From Polytrichum commune (taxonomy: Eukaryota; Streptophyta; Polytrichopsida; Polytrichales; Polytrichaceae), in assembly GCA_950295325.1 (NCBI GenBank), contig OX485805.1, positions 52,352,758-52,416,757 of the forward strand: a stretch of 64,000 bases of DNA. The letters are read 5' to 3'. Shown here piece after piece: positions 20,520 through 31,370 of this stretch. The notes below the pieces were generated by a model. The model did no database searches. It was given only the letters and a program-made list of their open reading frames with translations, and had not been told where the DNA came from. Within the stretch, counting starts at the first letter, position 1; every line of letters starts with the position of its first letter. Position numbers and translations under genes: made by a program.

Positions 20520-22961
20520 TCAGGGCACATTTGAAGGAGCGGGGGGAGGGGAAGACGTGTGATTTTCTTTCTTTTTTCCACGATTCGGCCAAATCGAATG
20601 CTTGCATTCGCTGGGAGCACGCCACGGTGACCTCTTTATCGATTCAGTTCCAACTTTCCGGAACTTCGGCGGCGAGTTCTTTCCTTTCTCCCAATCCTCC
20701 ATTGAAAACCGGAGGTCCGCAAGTTTGTTGTCCAGCCCCGTGCAGCAGTTTGCATGCATGGTGACCACCTTCCGCATGTCCATGCTTGCCTCGCAAAAGC
20801 CCGAAAATAATTCAGTCGGCAAGAACCGCACCCTGACACCTAGTTTTTTAAGTTCCCCCCGCTGTAGCATCCCTCCGAGCTGACTTTGCTCGTCCACCGA
20901 CGGGTATCTTTTTCCTCCGTTACACCAGTGCGTGTACAGTGCAATGGTGTGGTTGTTCGATCGTGTGAACACGTACCCGCAGTTCGGCCTATTATCCACG
21001 GTCGACAGCGGATTTCCTTTAAACTTGTCGCTCGAAATTTGGAAGTCGGCGTCATCGTCGAAATGGTTGAATGGATTTCGGAACCAAACTATATCCGCAT
21101 CCTGCGCCAATGTCAAAAAATAACATAAGAAATAGCAGAGCAACCTCGACTTCGTTTGACAACCACCCCAAAGCAAAATCGTTCCTACACGACTACACCA
21201 ATTCATAGAGAAAATAGATTGAACCCTTTTGCTCTTGTAACGTAGTCGAAAATGAGGGACGCTTTGTACTGGAGTGTTCCCTCTATTGCAGATGGGTTTC
21301 CTTCCCTATTGCAGAATGTAGTACCAGGCAGTTTCTGATTTATATTTCTATTTTGAACAGAAGGCCAACCGTATACATCAAGAAAAGTGAAGCACACATT
21401 CTCTGTAGAGGGAGTTCATCCTTTGTGAGGAATTTTGATGCAGTATCGGAAACTCACTGAGAAAACGAAGTTGTATCCCATTTCAAGAATCTCTTTCATG
21501 AACTCCATCCGACGCCACATCATTTTCAAGAAGTCATCGCTCATGTAAGGCTTGAAGCCGGAGAAATCCACACCCTCGGTCACGAGCATGTAACAATGGT
21601 GATGCAGCTTCCGGCAGCGGTCAAACGACTTCTGGTCCAGAGCCACGACCACCAAGTGCTGCAGGAGCTTCTCAATGTCCTCACCACGGTGAAAGCTTTC
21701 AAGAAACAAGTCAATCATTGTGTTGTTGGCCGCCCAAGCTTGATTCAGCGTCGTGATTATCACAGTCTTGTCCGGCATCGCGGCGCTTTTCAGCACGTCA
21801 TCTAGAGTTTCCTGTCAATGTTGAATAACTCGTTAAGCTGATTGCAACGATTATCAACATGGAGCAATCAGGTGCTCATCGCACTGACCGTCTAAATTTT
21901 TGGCAGGTTAGAAGCCGTCAACTTTTAACAGTCCTCAAAATCGAGCAACTTCGGACTGCAAGCTAAAAAGCCTGGAACCGACCACGCAACACTACGACCA
22001 CGTACACTACGCAACCGAGAATCTTAGAGCAGCTGCGACTCCGCAAGCAACTTAGAGGAATCTTGATATACTGTTTCACATATTCAACAATTCAAATTCA
22101 CCTCAAAGTCGGCAATCGCTAGAACGTCCACTAGCGCCTCCTGTATGGATTAAAACAACTCGTTAGGCTAATTGTAACAATAAAGACGGAAAAAATTAGG
22201 GTTATAGAACACCTTGTTAGGTGCTCATCCGCAGGTTTGAAGTCGTCAGCTCTTAGTAGTCTCTCAGAATCGAGCAACTTAGGACTCTAAAATCAAAAAG
22301 CCCGGGAATACTACGCAACCGATAATTTTAAAGGAGCCGCGAATCCGGAAGCAACTGAGAGGAATCTTGAATTACTGTTTCAAACGTTTCTACGATTCAA
22401 ATTTGCTCCAATTTCAAAAATCGCTAAGTCCTCTAACGCTTCCTGTCGAATTGAAACAACTAGTTGAGCTAATTTTACTTATCAGGACAGCGGAATGAGG
22501 CCTATTGTTGGCAGGTGCTCATAGCGGCGACCGTCTAGATTTTCGGCAGGATTGAAGTCGTCACACCACAGTAGTCCCTCAGAATGGAGCTTGAAACGCA
22601 AAAGCCAAAGTATACTGCGCACCAGGTGATTGTAGAGCAGCTAAGAGGAATATCGTGACACTATTCCACATGTTTCTACGATCCACAAATTATTCAGATT
22701 CGAAAATCACGGCAAACATACTGGAAAGCTTCGAGTGACGAGATTGATTTAACTTACCGGTGGTGGGGGCTCTGCTTGCGCTTTTGGCTCCCAGTGTGTG
22801 CTTGCACTGGAGAGCTGCTGCGAGACTGCCTCCACGAGCTGGTCCACCGAAGGCCGCTGATATATAAGCAAGTAAGGCAGCAGAAAGACGGTGGCGGCCA
22901 CTACGACCACCAACACCTCCCGCATCCTCATCTGACCACTCCAAGTCTTCTCGGAGCTCAT
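20520..22961 (-). CDS. GT77-like nucleotide-diphospho-sugar transferase (three exons)
   Basis: Exons on the minus strand: 22961-22758, 21811-21458 and 21101-20520, giving 379 residues. Both introns are phase 0 with donors GTAAGT and GTGAGT and AG acceptors. The first ATG at 22961 gives a short basic N-terminus, a membrane anchor at residues 16-34 and a stem rich in Ser/Pro/Glu: a type II Golgi-type protein. The catalytic domain (PF03407 family) starts with KTVIITTLNQAWA, has the metal/nucleotide-binding DAD at 187-189 in DADIVWFRNPF (spanning the exon 2/3 junction), then NCGYVF, FLPTELFSGFCE and VVTMHANCCTGLD near the end. Relatives transfer pentoses to cell-wall polysaccharides or glycoproteins; the donor and acceptor here are unknown. 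All key motifs are present and no frame break is seen, so it is probably functional. Confidence 0.9.
21102..21457 (-). other. intron 2 of the GT77-like gene
   Basis: A phase-0 intron of 356 bp with a GTGAGT donor at 21457-21452 and an AG acceptor at 21103-21102, placed so that FVFS and DADIVWF join. That junction matches the continuous family motif, which supports the boundaries. Confidence 0.85.
21812..22757 (-). repeat. intron 1 of the GT77-like gene, made of tandem units of about 300-330 bp
   Basis: Three units begin (plus-strand sense) with TCCTGT at 21810, 22139 and 22441, and a partial fourth reaches about 22720. Each shares AACTCGTTAGGCTAATT-like, CAGGTGCTCATC and GAAGTCGTCA words. 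Read on the transcribed strand, each unit ends with an AG acceptor followed by codons like those that open exon 2 (E-x-L-x-D). The intron therefore grew by duplicating a segment containing its own 3' splice site. Confidence 0.8.
22102..22140 (-). other. candidate 39-nt cassette exon in intron 1
   Basis: Unit 2 shows ACAG at its start, 13 open codons reading EALVDVLAIADFE, and GAG|GTGAAT at its end. The length is a multiple of three and both borders are phase 0, so inclusion would add 13 residues to the stem without a shift. The matching site in unit 3 (from 22442) reads EALEDL but has AT where GT is needed. Use of this exon is inferred from sequence only. Confidence 0.35.
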
Positions 22962-23700
22962 CCTAGCCTCAATCAATGCCTCGCACCAAAACTTCAAAAT
23001 AACCAGCTGTAGACTACCTTCTACACTCCCCTTGCCAAATCTCCGCTTCTCCCATTCCTAACCTCCAGCTCCTCAAAATCCTATCTCCACATTCACCTAC
23101 ACCTTCTGTGCTTGAATCTTCAGCTTCTTTCACATCGTCAAAGCAGTCAGTCTTTTCGACAATACTGACTTTCAGGTGAAGTTTATAACCTCATGATCTC
23201 GAAATCCTCTGAGGCACTACCTCCAACTTCACCGCCACCTTCTGAACTCCATTATTTCCCTAAATGGCAATACTTTCAACCAACGACGTCACGGTACAAT
23301 ACAAATTGCGATATCCAGAGAGTTACAACCTCAAAAAATCCTCGCAAATCCTCGCAAATCCTCGCAAATCCTGAAATTCCTACCTATGACTTCAGCGTCA
23401 CCTCCCGGACTCGATATTTGGCCTAACCTCACAGCGTAAAATCCTTCAAAGAACAACATCCGACGTGCTTTATAAGCTGGAGCGCACGTGTAGAAGGTTC
23501 CGAGAGACGAACGGTAAGCACTGGCGATGGTGAAGGCATCTCGGGAGTCGAAGCGCGCTAGGCGTGAGTGTTGTGGAGAGAGCTCGGGGGAGGTTTCTTC
23601 TTCTTTGGATGAGAAACAGCCACTGTTGTGATTGTAGGCAAGGTAGTGGATGTAAACTAGACGCTCTGTCTGGGGGATGAAGTCATTCATCCCTTCTTAC
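22962..23700 (-). promoter_or_regulatory. 5' UTR and promoter region of the GT77-like gene
   Basis: On the minus strand a TATAAA lies at 23474-23469, about 510 bp before the start codon, with a G-box CACGTG at 23490-23485 just upstream of it. A long leader or a 5' UTR intron would be implied. A ten-base word CCTCGCAAAT is repeated three times at about 23339-23371. A 119-codon minus-strand ORF (23690-23331) crosses the TATA word and shows no domain. Promoter assignment rests on motif position only. Confidence 0.4.
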
Positions 23701-24027
23701 TCCTACGCCCTCGTGCTTCTCCGAGCTTCTAGAGTCCAGGAGGCTTCACCAGTTACCTGGGCCAGCCCCGTCACTGAGGCGCTGTGAATGAGCCTCTTCA
23801 TTTCGCGAGCATGGTGCATCCGGACCGTTGATCCATCAAGGCCCATCCAAGGGCCTCAATGATCCTAGGTGGCGAGGGGGTGGGGTGGTGCTTGCCACCA
23901 AGGAGGGGTGGGGCCGTGGGCCTCATGTCTTTTTTCGGGGAGGCCGGCTTTAGGGTGGTGTCGGGCCTAGTGGCTAGGCGGGCTCGGTGGGCTAGGCAGC
24001 TAGGTAGGCCTACTTACTAACTAACTA

Positions 24028-24257
24028 TTTGGTTACCCTTACTCTACTTACTAACTAACTAGTTGGTTGGTAACCCTTACTCTACTTACCAAATAACTAG
24101 TTGGTTACCCTTACTCTACTTACTAAATAACTAGTTGGTTACCCTTACTCTACTTACTAAATAACTAGTTGGTTACCCTTACTCTACTTACTAAATAACT
24201 AGTTGGTTTCCCTTACTCTACTTACTAAATAACTAGTTGGTTACCCTCACTTGCTAA
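24028..24257 (+). repeat. 34-bp tandem array, left arm
   Basis: About six and a half units built on TTGGTTACCCTTACTCTACT followed by TACTAAATAACTAG. Regular starts are at 24101, 24135, 24169, 24203 and 24237. Confidence 0.85.
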
Positions 24258-24932
24258 GGGCCACTTCACACACGAGCCAAGAGCCATCACCGTGAAATTG
24301 TGAGAGCCCACAAGAAAGTGTCTAAAGGCCGTCCCAAGACACCTCCAAGTCTTCATGTTAATTTAAAATATGAGAAATCTATAGCCATTTGTTGGAGCCT
24401 CCATTCACTTATTTATGTCACGGTGTGCTACACGGTGGACGATCCATATGTGAATATAAGTCATGTTTACTTGATTATTTTTATTTTTATTATTTTTGGG
24501 TACAAATTAAAACATGTTTTTTCCCACTCTATACCTTATTTCAAGAGCACACAATAGTGAATGCAAGATGGATGTAAAGTCTACATTAATTCCTACATGG
24601 CATCAAATGGGTCACGTTTCATGGTCACTTGGACTACTTTCAAAAACCACATCTTGGAAGTAGGCCTAACACAAAAATGGGAGACCATCGCATTCCGAAC
24701 GCTCACAACCGTTGGTTTATCCTATTTTATCATGTGTGAGGACCCGCATGAATAGAAATTCAATGAAATAGCATTTGGTTGAGGGCCCGGTACATATGAC
24801 TTCACACTACACTTGAGGATCCGTGACCGCACTACATGATTTTGGAGGTGTCTTGGGACGGCCTTTAGACACTTTCTTGTGGGCTCTCACAATTTCACGG
24901 TGATGGCTCTTGGCTTGTGTGTGAAGTGGCCC
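24258..24932. mobile_element. Tourist/PIF-type MITE family F1, copy 1 (675 bp)
   Basis: Termini GGGCCACTTCACACACGAG and its complement, with inverted similarity continuing for about 90 bp. In other F1 copies the two ends differ after the first 25 bp; here the left end has become a mirror of the right end. The flanks read TAA on the left and TTA on the right, a mirror image rather than a direct repeat, consistent with sitting at the centre of the foldback. A remnant ORF is not supported. Confidence 0.75.
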
Positions 24933-24956
24933 TTAGCAAGTAAGGGTAACCAACTA

Positions 24957-25356
24957 CACTAAATAGGTAGATTAGTGTTGGAAACACTAATAGTCGACGA
25001 AAACGCTAAATGTCAATTGTCTTCATAGTGTTAGAACACTAAATATCAACTCTAACACTATTTGTACCAATTAGTAACTTTTAATATTTACAAAAGCGCA
25101 TTTAGCGTTAGATGACATTTTTTGTAGATCTTTAAATGAAGAATTGGAGGTAGAATATGTGAGCCTCATAGCAAATGTAATATGCTAGGAATTTGATATT
25201 ACAAAATTTAAACTTAATGGAACTCAACTTTGACAATGCAAAATAAAGACAAAGGAAATTGTAACACTAATTGTACTTTCAAGTGACATTTAGTGTTTTG
25301 GGTAACTATTGGCTCTAACACTAATCTTCATCTAACACTAATCTACCTATTTAGTG
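24957..25356. mobile_element. Tc1/mariner-type MITE, CACTAAATAGG family, copy 1 (400 bp)
   Basis: Inverted termini CACTAAATAGGTAGATTAGT and complement, flanked by TA on both sides (24955-24956, 25357-25358). It sits inside the 34-bp array: joining the flanks with one TA removed restores CCAACTAGTTATTTAG, the normal array sequence. That fixes the borders and the 2-bp target duplication. Confidence 0.85.
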
Positions 25357-25505
25357 TAGTTATTTAGTAAGTAGAGTAAGGGTAACCAACTAGTTATTTA
25401 GTAAGTAGAGTAAGGGTAACCAACTAGTTATTTGGTAAGTAGAGTAAGGGTTACCAACCAACTAGTTATTTAGTAAGTAGAGTAAGGGTAACCAAATAGT
25501 TAGTT
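25357..25505 (-). repeat. 34-bp tandem array, right arm
   Basis: Four units in inverted orientation relative to 24028-24257, reading CTAGTTATTTAGTAAGTAGA then GTAAGGGTAACCAA on the plus strand. Confidence 0.85.
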
Positions 25506-25811
25506 AGTAAGTAGGCCTACCTAGCTGCCTAGCCCACCGAGCCCGCCTAGCCACTAGGCCCGACACCACCCTAAAGCCGGCCTCCCCGAAAAAAGACATG
25601 AGGCCCACGGCCCCACCCCTCCTTGGTGGCAAGCACCACCCCGGCCCCCACCTACCTTGGTGGCAAGCACCACCCCCACCCCCTCGCCACCTAGGATCAT
25701 TGAGGCCCTTGGATGGGCCTTGATGGATCAACGGTCCGGATGCACCATGCTCGCGAAATGAAGAGGCTCATTCATAGCGCCTCAGTGATGGGGCCTGGGC
25801 CAGGGCTAGAC

Positions 25812-27075
25812 ACTCACCTCTTTCAGTTGGGCCTACATCACCATTACCCATGTCAAGGGTGTCTAGTAAAAGCTTGGCACTCATAAATTGTAGTTAATTC
25901 ATCTGTAATGAGCATTTTATTATTACTTCGGGCTTCTAATGTTGACTTTTGAGTCGATTAATCCAAAATAAATAAAATTATAAGGTATAATAATTTGACT
26001 GCATTTTCATCTTAGGTAATAGTGGTGAGGGGCCCAACTAAAAGAGGTGGGTGTGTCTTGCCCTTGCCAATTACTTACCGCCTAACTTTAACTCACTCTA
26101 GGTTAATGGTAAGTACCTATTTTGTTAGTTTAGTGTTTGGACTTGATAAAGATCAAAGTAATCACGGTCTTGACACTTTATACTACAGTACAAACATCTC
26201 AACATTAACTAATTTGGTTACTTTTCCTAAGCGGGTCTTAAGTGGACACTTTTCTCTATGCATCCACTTCTCATAGGGATATGAAACGCGCAATAGGTGC
26301 GAGATAGTTAGCGAGTCCAAATTGTGCCCATAGTCATTAATATCTTAAAAATTGCCAAAGTGAACATTTTTGAAGTTATTAAATGACCATATTGGTTCCC
26401 CCCCCCCGCGAGCAAAAATAAAATACAAAATTTTATTTTATTTTTAAATGTTGACAAGTACATGTACAACATTTAACAAATATTGAGCACATATTATACA
26501 TGATGCTTAGACCAACCCTTTGGTTGATTTAGACTGCTTTTACATTCCATTTGGATTAGCGGCATGCATGATTGGCTTATCGAATTGCCTTGAACATGGT
26601 AGAAACTAAACTTATATGAATTGCACATCGCATGAATATACTGTAAAATCTGCAAGTCAGTTACCCCTAGCTCCCTAAGCCTCCCCTTGGCCCCACATTC
26701 TTTTTCCATTGCAAATGGCTCCCAATTTCATAATGACACTCGCCCAAACCCCTCCATTCTTGTTCAGATCTTGCCTTCTCCCAAAAATCGTCCCAATCGT
26801 TCCCCCAAATCACCCCCACACTTAAACAATTAATGTAGCCGACTCGTTCCTGACCAGTTGAGCAATTTAGCGTATATGCCATTTAGGTATGATTATAGAT
26901 AGAAATCCCCCATGTAAAGAAATGAGTAAGAAGTAATTAGTTTTTCAAAATTGTTTTTCGCAATAACAAAATTAGGAATTCTCTAAGTGGGTTTTCTCTT
27001 TGACCTATATTCATCATATAGGCTACCCTATTTCCAATCACCATTCGGATACAAACCGAGAACACTTAATCTTCA
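25812..27075. other. spacer with a partial R3 copy
   Basis: A partial R3 repeat lies at about 26225-26345 (GGGATATGAAACGCGCAATA). A poly-C run occurs at about 26398-26408. Minus-strand frames at 26494-26882 carry no recognised domain. Confidence 0.4.
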
Positions 27076-27077
27076 TA

Positions 27078-27363
27078 CTCCCCCCATCCCAAAATGATTG
27101 TACGTGTTCCTAACTTTGACGAGATTAAGGCCCGTTGACCATTGACTTAGTAGTTGTATGTATGGCACTTAGAATAGAAAACATCAACTTCTCCGAAACA
27201 CCCCTCGAAGTTGCGGTGTTGAAAGACTTCTTGATGATGAAAGTTTGGCACGAAAACATTTGACTTTGAGCCTCAAATTTCTAGCCGGGCATATAAACCA
27301 AACAATCGTTTTGGGACAAAAAAAAAAATGAGAGATTGGATATTTGTTTTGGGACGGAAGGAG
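27078..27363. mobile_element. Stowaway-type MITE, copy 1 (286 bp)
   Basis: Left terminus CTCCCCCCATCCCAAAATGA, right terminus TTTTGGGACGGAAGGAG, TA on both sides (27076-27077, 27364-27365). The CTCCCTCCGTCCC-type end is the standard plant Stowaway terminus. Internal words such as GAAGTTGCGGTGTTGAAAGA are shared, in reverse orientation, with the next copy. Confidence 0.92.
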
Positions 27364-27365
27364 TA

Positions 27366-28978
27366 ATCGATAATTGTGACACCTAAATATGCTCGCAATC
27401 TAGACCTAGATATCAACTCAGCCATTGACATTTGGATAAGTTGGATTTTGATTATGACATGTCAACATTGACCAGAGATTGATATTGTGTTGCACAAAAC
27501 TAAGTTGTCTAAGATGCAAAAATGGGCTGGTGTTTGGGAATGGGTCAGCTAGCTTACTCCAATTTGAGCTTTCTAACTTTTGCATATGGAATCTTAATAA
27601 AAACTTGTAAGTAACACATCCTTAGAGTCGTGACGACTGCCCAACTCCAACCCCACTTACACCCAAAGCCAACTTTGTATTGTCCCATAATTGCCCCATT
27701 TATCACCCACATCTGCCCCCACTTTGCGTTGGGGACATTCAAATAGTTCGAGGTGTGCTTACAGTACACTTTTGGGAAGGGGTTGGAATTAGCATCCTCT
27801 ACCTAAGTCCAACCTCATATTAAAATGTGTGTTTCTTTGTCCATTCTTAAGTTCACACCCAATTGTACACCACTAAAACATGGATTTCCATTCAATATCG
27901 AACAGCAAATGAGTGATATCTACCTAAATTATATACGGCTCGAGCTTGTTTCAATACAATCAATCATATCTTGCACCTTCAATTTCACCACTTACTTATA
28001 ATAGAATATTCCCCTATAGTTTTCAATAGCAATATAAGCATATTATTATACCTGCTAGAAAATTAAAATTAAAATATAATGATGTGGTAAGCTTGGATCT
28101 ATAAACTTACATCTGCAATTTTGGAGAGTCTCGTGTCTATCAAGTGGGATGGATATATATTAGACTTTAAGAAGTTTCTTTCTCTAGGTTTCTAGCTCAT
28201 AAACAATTAAAAACATCTTCAAGTTGTGATTCAAGTTTGAGGGGTTGGTTGGACACCAGTAATGTAGTGGTGTGTAGACGTGGATCTCAAAACGGACACT
28301 AAAATTACATGTTCTCAAAGATAATGGTGTTCAATTTTTGTTAACTATTATAGGTTCAACAGTCAACGTACTTAGGGGGGAGGTATATGAAATAATTAAG
28401 AATATATAGAATTGTGTTACCTTCCAACTAATTATAAGGAAATAATGATGGCCTTCATTTAGATTTGCTAATCATCTTGTACGATGCGTATGCTAAGAAA
28501 ACTAGGAGAAGTGGACTCATTGTTACAAAGCAATCATGTAAGACCCTTTTACCCTACAAATTTCCACTATTTTATAGCATAGAACAAAATGTAAAAACAT
28601 AAGAGACCATGCTTGCTAAAATGATGACATTTTGAATATAGTGTTAGAACCACATAAGTCATACAAAATCAACAAAAGGGTGTCATGTGTTTTGAGTTCA
28701 TCGGAGACATCATTCACTACTCTATTGTGATACGTGCCGCTAAGTTTGTATATTATATTGTTGTGGGTAAAGAATGTCATGATAACTTTGATGCCTCATT
28801 GATGGGTTTTCGCATGTGTTGAAAAACAATATCTTCATTTGCTAATACCATTCGTTAATAGTGTGGATACTAGATCGCAACATATTATGTTTTGGTTTGG
28901 CGAAAACCCTATCAGTTTGTATCTTAGCAAGCATCGAGTTGAGAGTTTGGGAAGTTTGAAATCATCTTGTTGTTTTGT
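27366..28978. other. spacer, nothing recognised
   Basis: AT-rich, with no frame longer than about 75 codons and no terminal repeats found. Confidence 0.35.
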
Positions 28979-28980
28979 TA

Positions 28981-29265
28981 TCCCTCCGTCCCAAAATGAT
29001 TGTCTTACCTCCTGGACTTCTTTTGTCCCAAAACGGTTGTCCAATTTATCTGCTTGGCTAGAAATTTGAGGCTCAAAGTCAAATATTTTGGTCCCAAATT
29101 TTCATCATCAAGAAGTCTTTCAACACCGCAACTTCAAGGGGCGTTTCGGAGTAGTTGTTGTTTTCTTATTTTTAAAGTCATATTTACAACTACTCAGTCA
29201 ATGGTCACCGGACCTTAATCTCGCCAAAGTTAGGAACATGGACAATCATTTTGAGACAGAGAGAG
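28981..29265. mobile_element. Stowaway-type MITE, copy 2 (285 bp)
   Basis: Termini TCCCTCCGTCCCAAAATGAT and CAATCATTTTGAGACAGAGA, TA at 28979-28980 and 29266-29267. Its interior is the reverse complement of copy 1, so the two lie in opposite orientation 1.6 kb apart. Confidence 0.9.
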
Positions 29266-29267
29266 TA

Positions 29268-31256
29268 AGAGTTTTGGGTTTCATTCTTACTAAACTATGC
29301 TAAGTAGTGTGTGTTAAGTGCTCCACCCAGTCCTTGTGGGGGTCAATGAGTCAACAATCATCTTAAAATTTGTGGATAGTAAGAGATTTGGTGTGTCTAG
29401 TAGCAAAAATAGCAAGAGGTAAAGTTCAACACGAACCGAAAATGTCGTAAACTTTGAAAGAAGAGAAGGTGTTGAAAAGTGGCACTTTGAAATGAAGAAA
29501 GGAAGTGCAAAACCCACAAAACTAGAATAAACTAAACAAACATCTAGGGTTTGAATACAAAAACAAATAAAATATTGGGTGTGTGTGAATTGAGAGTGTA
29601 TTAAAGTGCAATGTCTGATTGGTCAATAATGCTAATACATTGATGTTTGTCGCCCCCCCCCCCCCCGCTTTACATATGAGTATTGAATCGTTCATCCCAA
29701 CATCTAACTTAAAAATAGTCTTCCATGTTATATTCTTTCGGACATCACGTGAGGCCCACTAAATTGTGATTTTTGTACATAAGATATGTGGGTGTTATTG
29801 GGTCACTCTTCTTAATCGGATAAGATATCATTATTTGATTGGTGTGTGGATGTTGAGGACCAAAGAACAAACACTATAGAGGAATTGGACAATTTTTATT
29901 AACTATTGTAGACTCGGTGGCGAACATAATTGGCATCATAACATTGCTTAGTCGATGAGTTGTGTTCAGGGGCCCAACAATAAATTCAATAATAAAAAAT
30001 CCGGATGTTGGAATCCCACTACTTCATACTAAATATGAAGTCAAGAGAGTTGAACACTGCTCATCAGCTGAGTAATGTTATGAGAACGTAAGCAATCATT
30101 AAAAGAATATAGAAATGTGCACTTTGTAATAATCATACCAAATTGGAGAGGTTTGATTTTTCAATATGGTTTTCATTGACGTTACATCTTAAATATGGTA
30201 ATGCGGCACCAATAGACAACGGAGAGCAAGAACAACAAGCCAAATAATACCCGCATGTATTGGTTGTCGAGGTAAACTTGCATTTGGGTGCATGTTTATT
30301 TTACTACTTGGCGAATGTGGCAGTGATAATATTTCAGTGGGCTCTTGTTGGCTATGGGATCCTAAACCTTGAGCCCTAAACCCAATAGAGTAAGAAATTA
30401 TGGCTATTTTCATTTTGTTTCTTGAGAAGAATGTTAGCCAAACTCACATACATTTCACTCATGATCACACATTGTACATCAAACACTAACACAAATGGGT
30501 GTTAAATCATCTAATATTAATTTAGCGGGGAGCAGTCCCACTACATGTCCCACACGTTCACTTTAAAGGAACATTATAAATTGTGGGTTCCATGCAATGA
30601 ACAGGGAAAACTCGCTACTACTTACAAATGAACCGGGTCAAGTTAGAGACTTCATCATAATTATCAATAAATGTAGAAACATCTACGGAATGCATCTCAA
30701 TTCAATAAAGAGAGACCGAGAGAACACAACAACTAACCGGTCGGACTTGAAAAAACTTTGCGATTTTTGACCGGTTCCACCCCAAAATCTCCGTGGACTT
30801 TGGTTCCATGATCGAAACGATCGTCTTATTAATACACAAAGGCTTCGAATTAGAAACAGTTGAAGCTACGATTCCATTTGGTCAAACATTCGTGATATAT
30901 ACACACACACACACATATACCGGAGTGTCCTATACGGTACCTCTAAAAGTTGCATAGTTTATATGTTTAGATACGAGTTTCCAACAACTAGATGGGGTTT
31001 GATTGCGGTTCATGCTCTCAAGTTTTAAAAGGAAGTTGCTTTCACTCCATAAAGTGCTCCATGGAGAGACGGAAGGTGGACGTGGCGCTACAGCCGGAAA
31101 ACCGTATTATGGAGGAGAATAAAATTATTATTGTTTGAGAAGAGTCTCGTGAAAGACCTTAACATGGTGTGGTTGTATCTTATGAGCTCCGTCGCATGGA
31201 GTTTGAGTAGAGGCGTTCCTAACCGATCACTTTACGAGATTCCGCACCGCATCTCG
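29268..31256. other. spacer with simple repeats
   Basis: Poly-C of about 15 at 29652-29666 and an (AC)n microsatellite at about 30897-30916. No gene recognised. Confidence 0.4.
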
Positions 31257-31370
31257 AGAAGTATAGTAGAGGCGCCTATTCCCGATCGGGGTCCCATCAT
31301 CAATCCATAGGGTACCGGGATTCGATCAGGCTGGGACTGAGCTTCAATCAAGCCAAAGTTGGGCTTGTTT
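31257..31370 (+). repeat. dispersed repeat R7, copy a
   Basis: Shares TAGTAGAGG-GCCTATTC, GATC-GGGTCCCATC and TTGATCAAGCC/TCAATCAAGCC with 53982-54115 (same strand) and 36205-36330 (inverse). The element type is unknown. Confidence 0.5.

Larger units (their letters stand above)
23757..25811. mobile_element. large foldback element with 34-bp repeat arrays in both arms
   Basis: The outer arms, about 23757-24257 and 24933-25811, are inverted copies: a GC-rich segment (GTCACTGAGGCGCT through AGGTAGGCCTACTTACTAA) and then a 34-bp tandem array. The arms are nearly identical and even share the same 4-bp length variant (GGTTGGTAA) in the second unit from the outside, so they were duplicated or homogenised recently. 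The right arm has an extra GTGGCAAGCACCACCC copy. The centre is a Tourist-like MITE, and a second MITE interrupts the right arm. No transposase ORF is seen. Outer target duplications could not be defined. Confidence 0.75.

Noticed and set aside
23331-23690. 119-codon minus-strand ORF upstream of the GT77-like gene as a separate protein
   Set aside because: It spans a TATA word and a tandem CCTCGCAAAT repeat and has no recognised domain; kept only as a note in the promoter entry.
30370-30385. GCCCTAAACCC resembling plant telomere repeats
   Set aside because: Only one and a half units, no array; expected by chance in AT-rich DNA.
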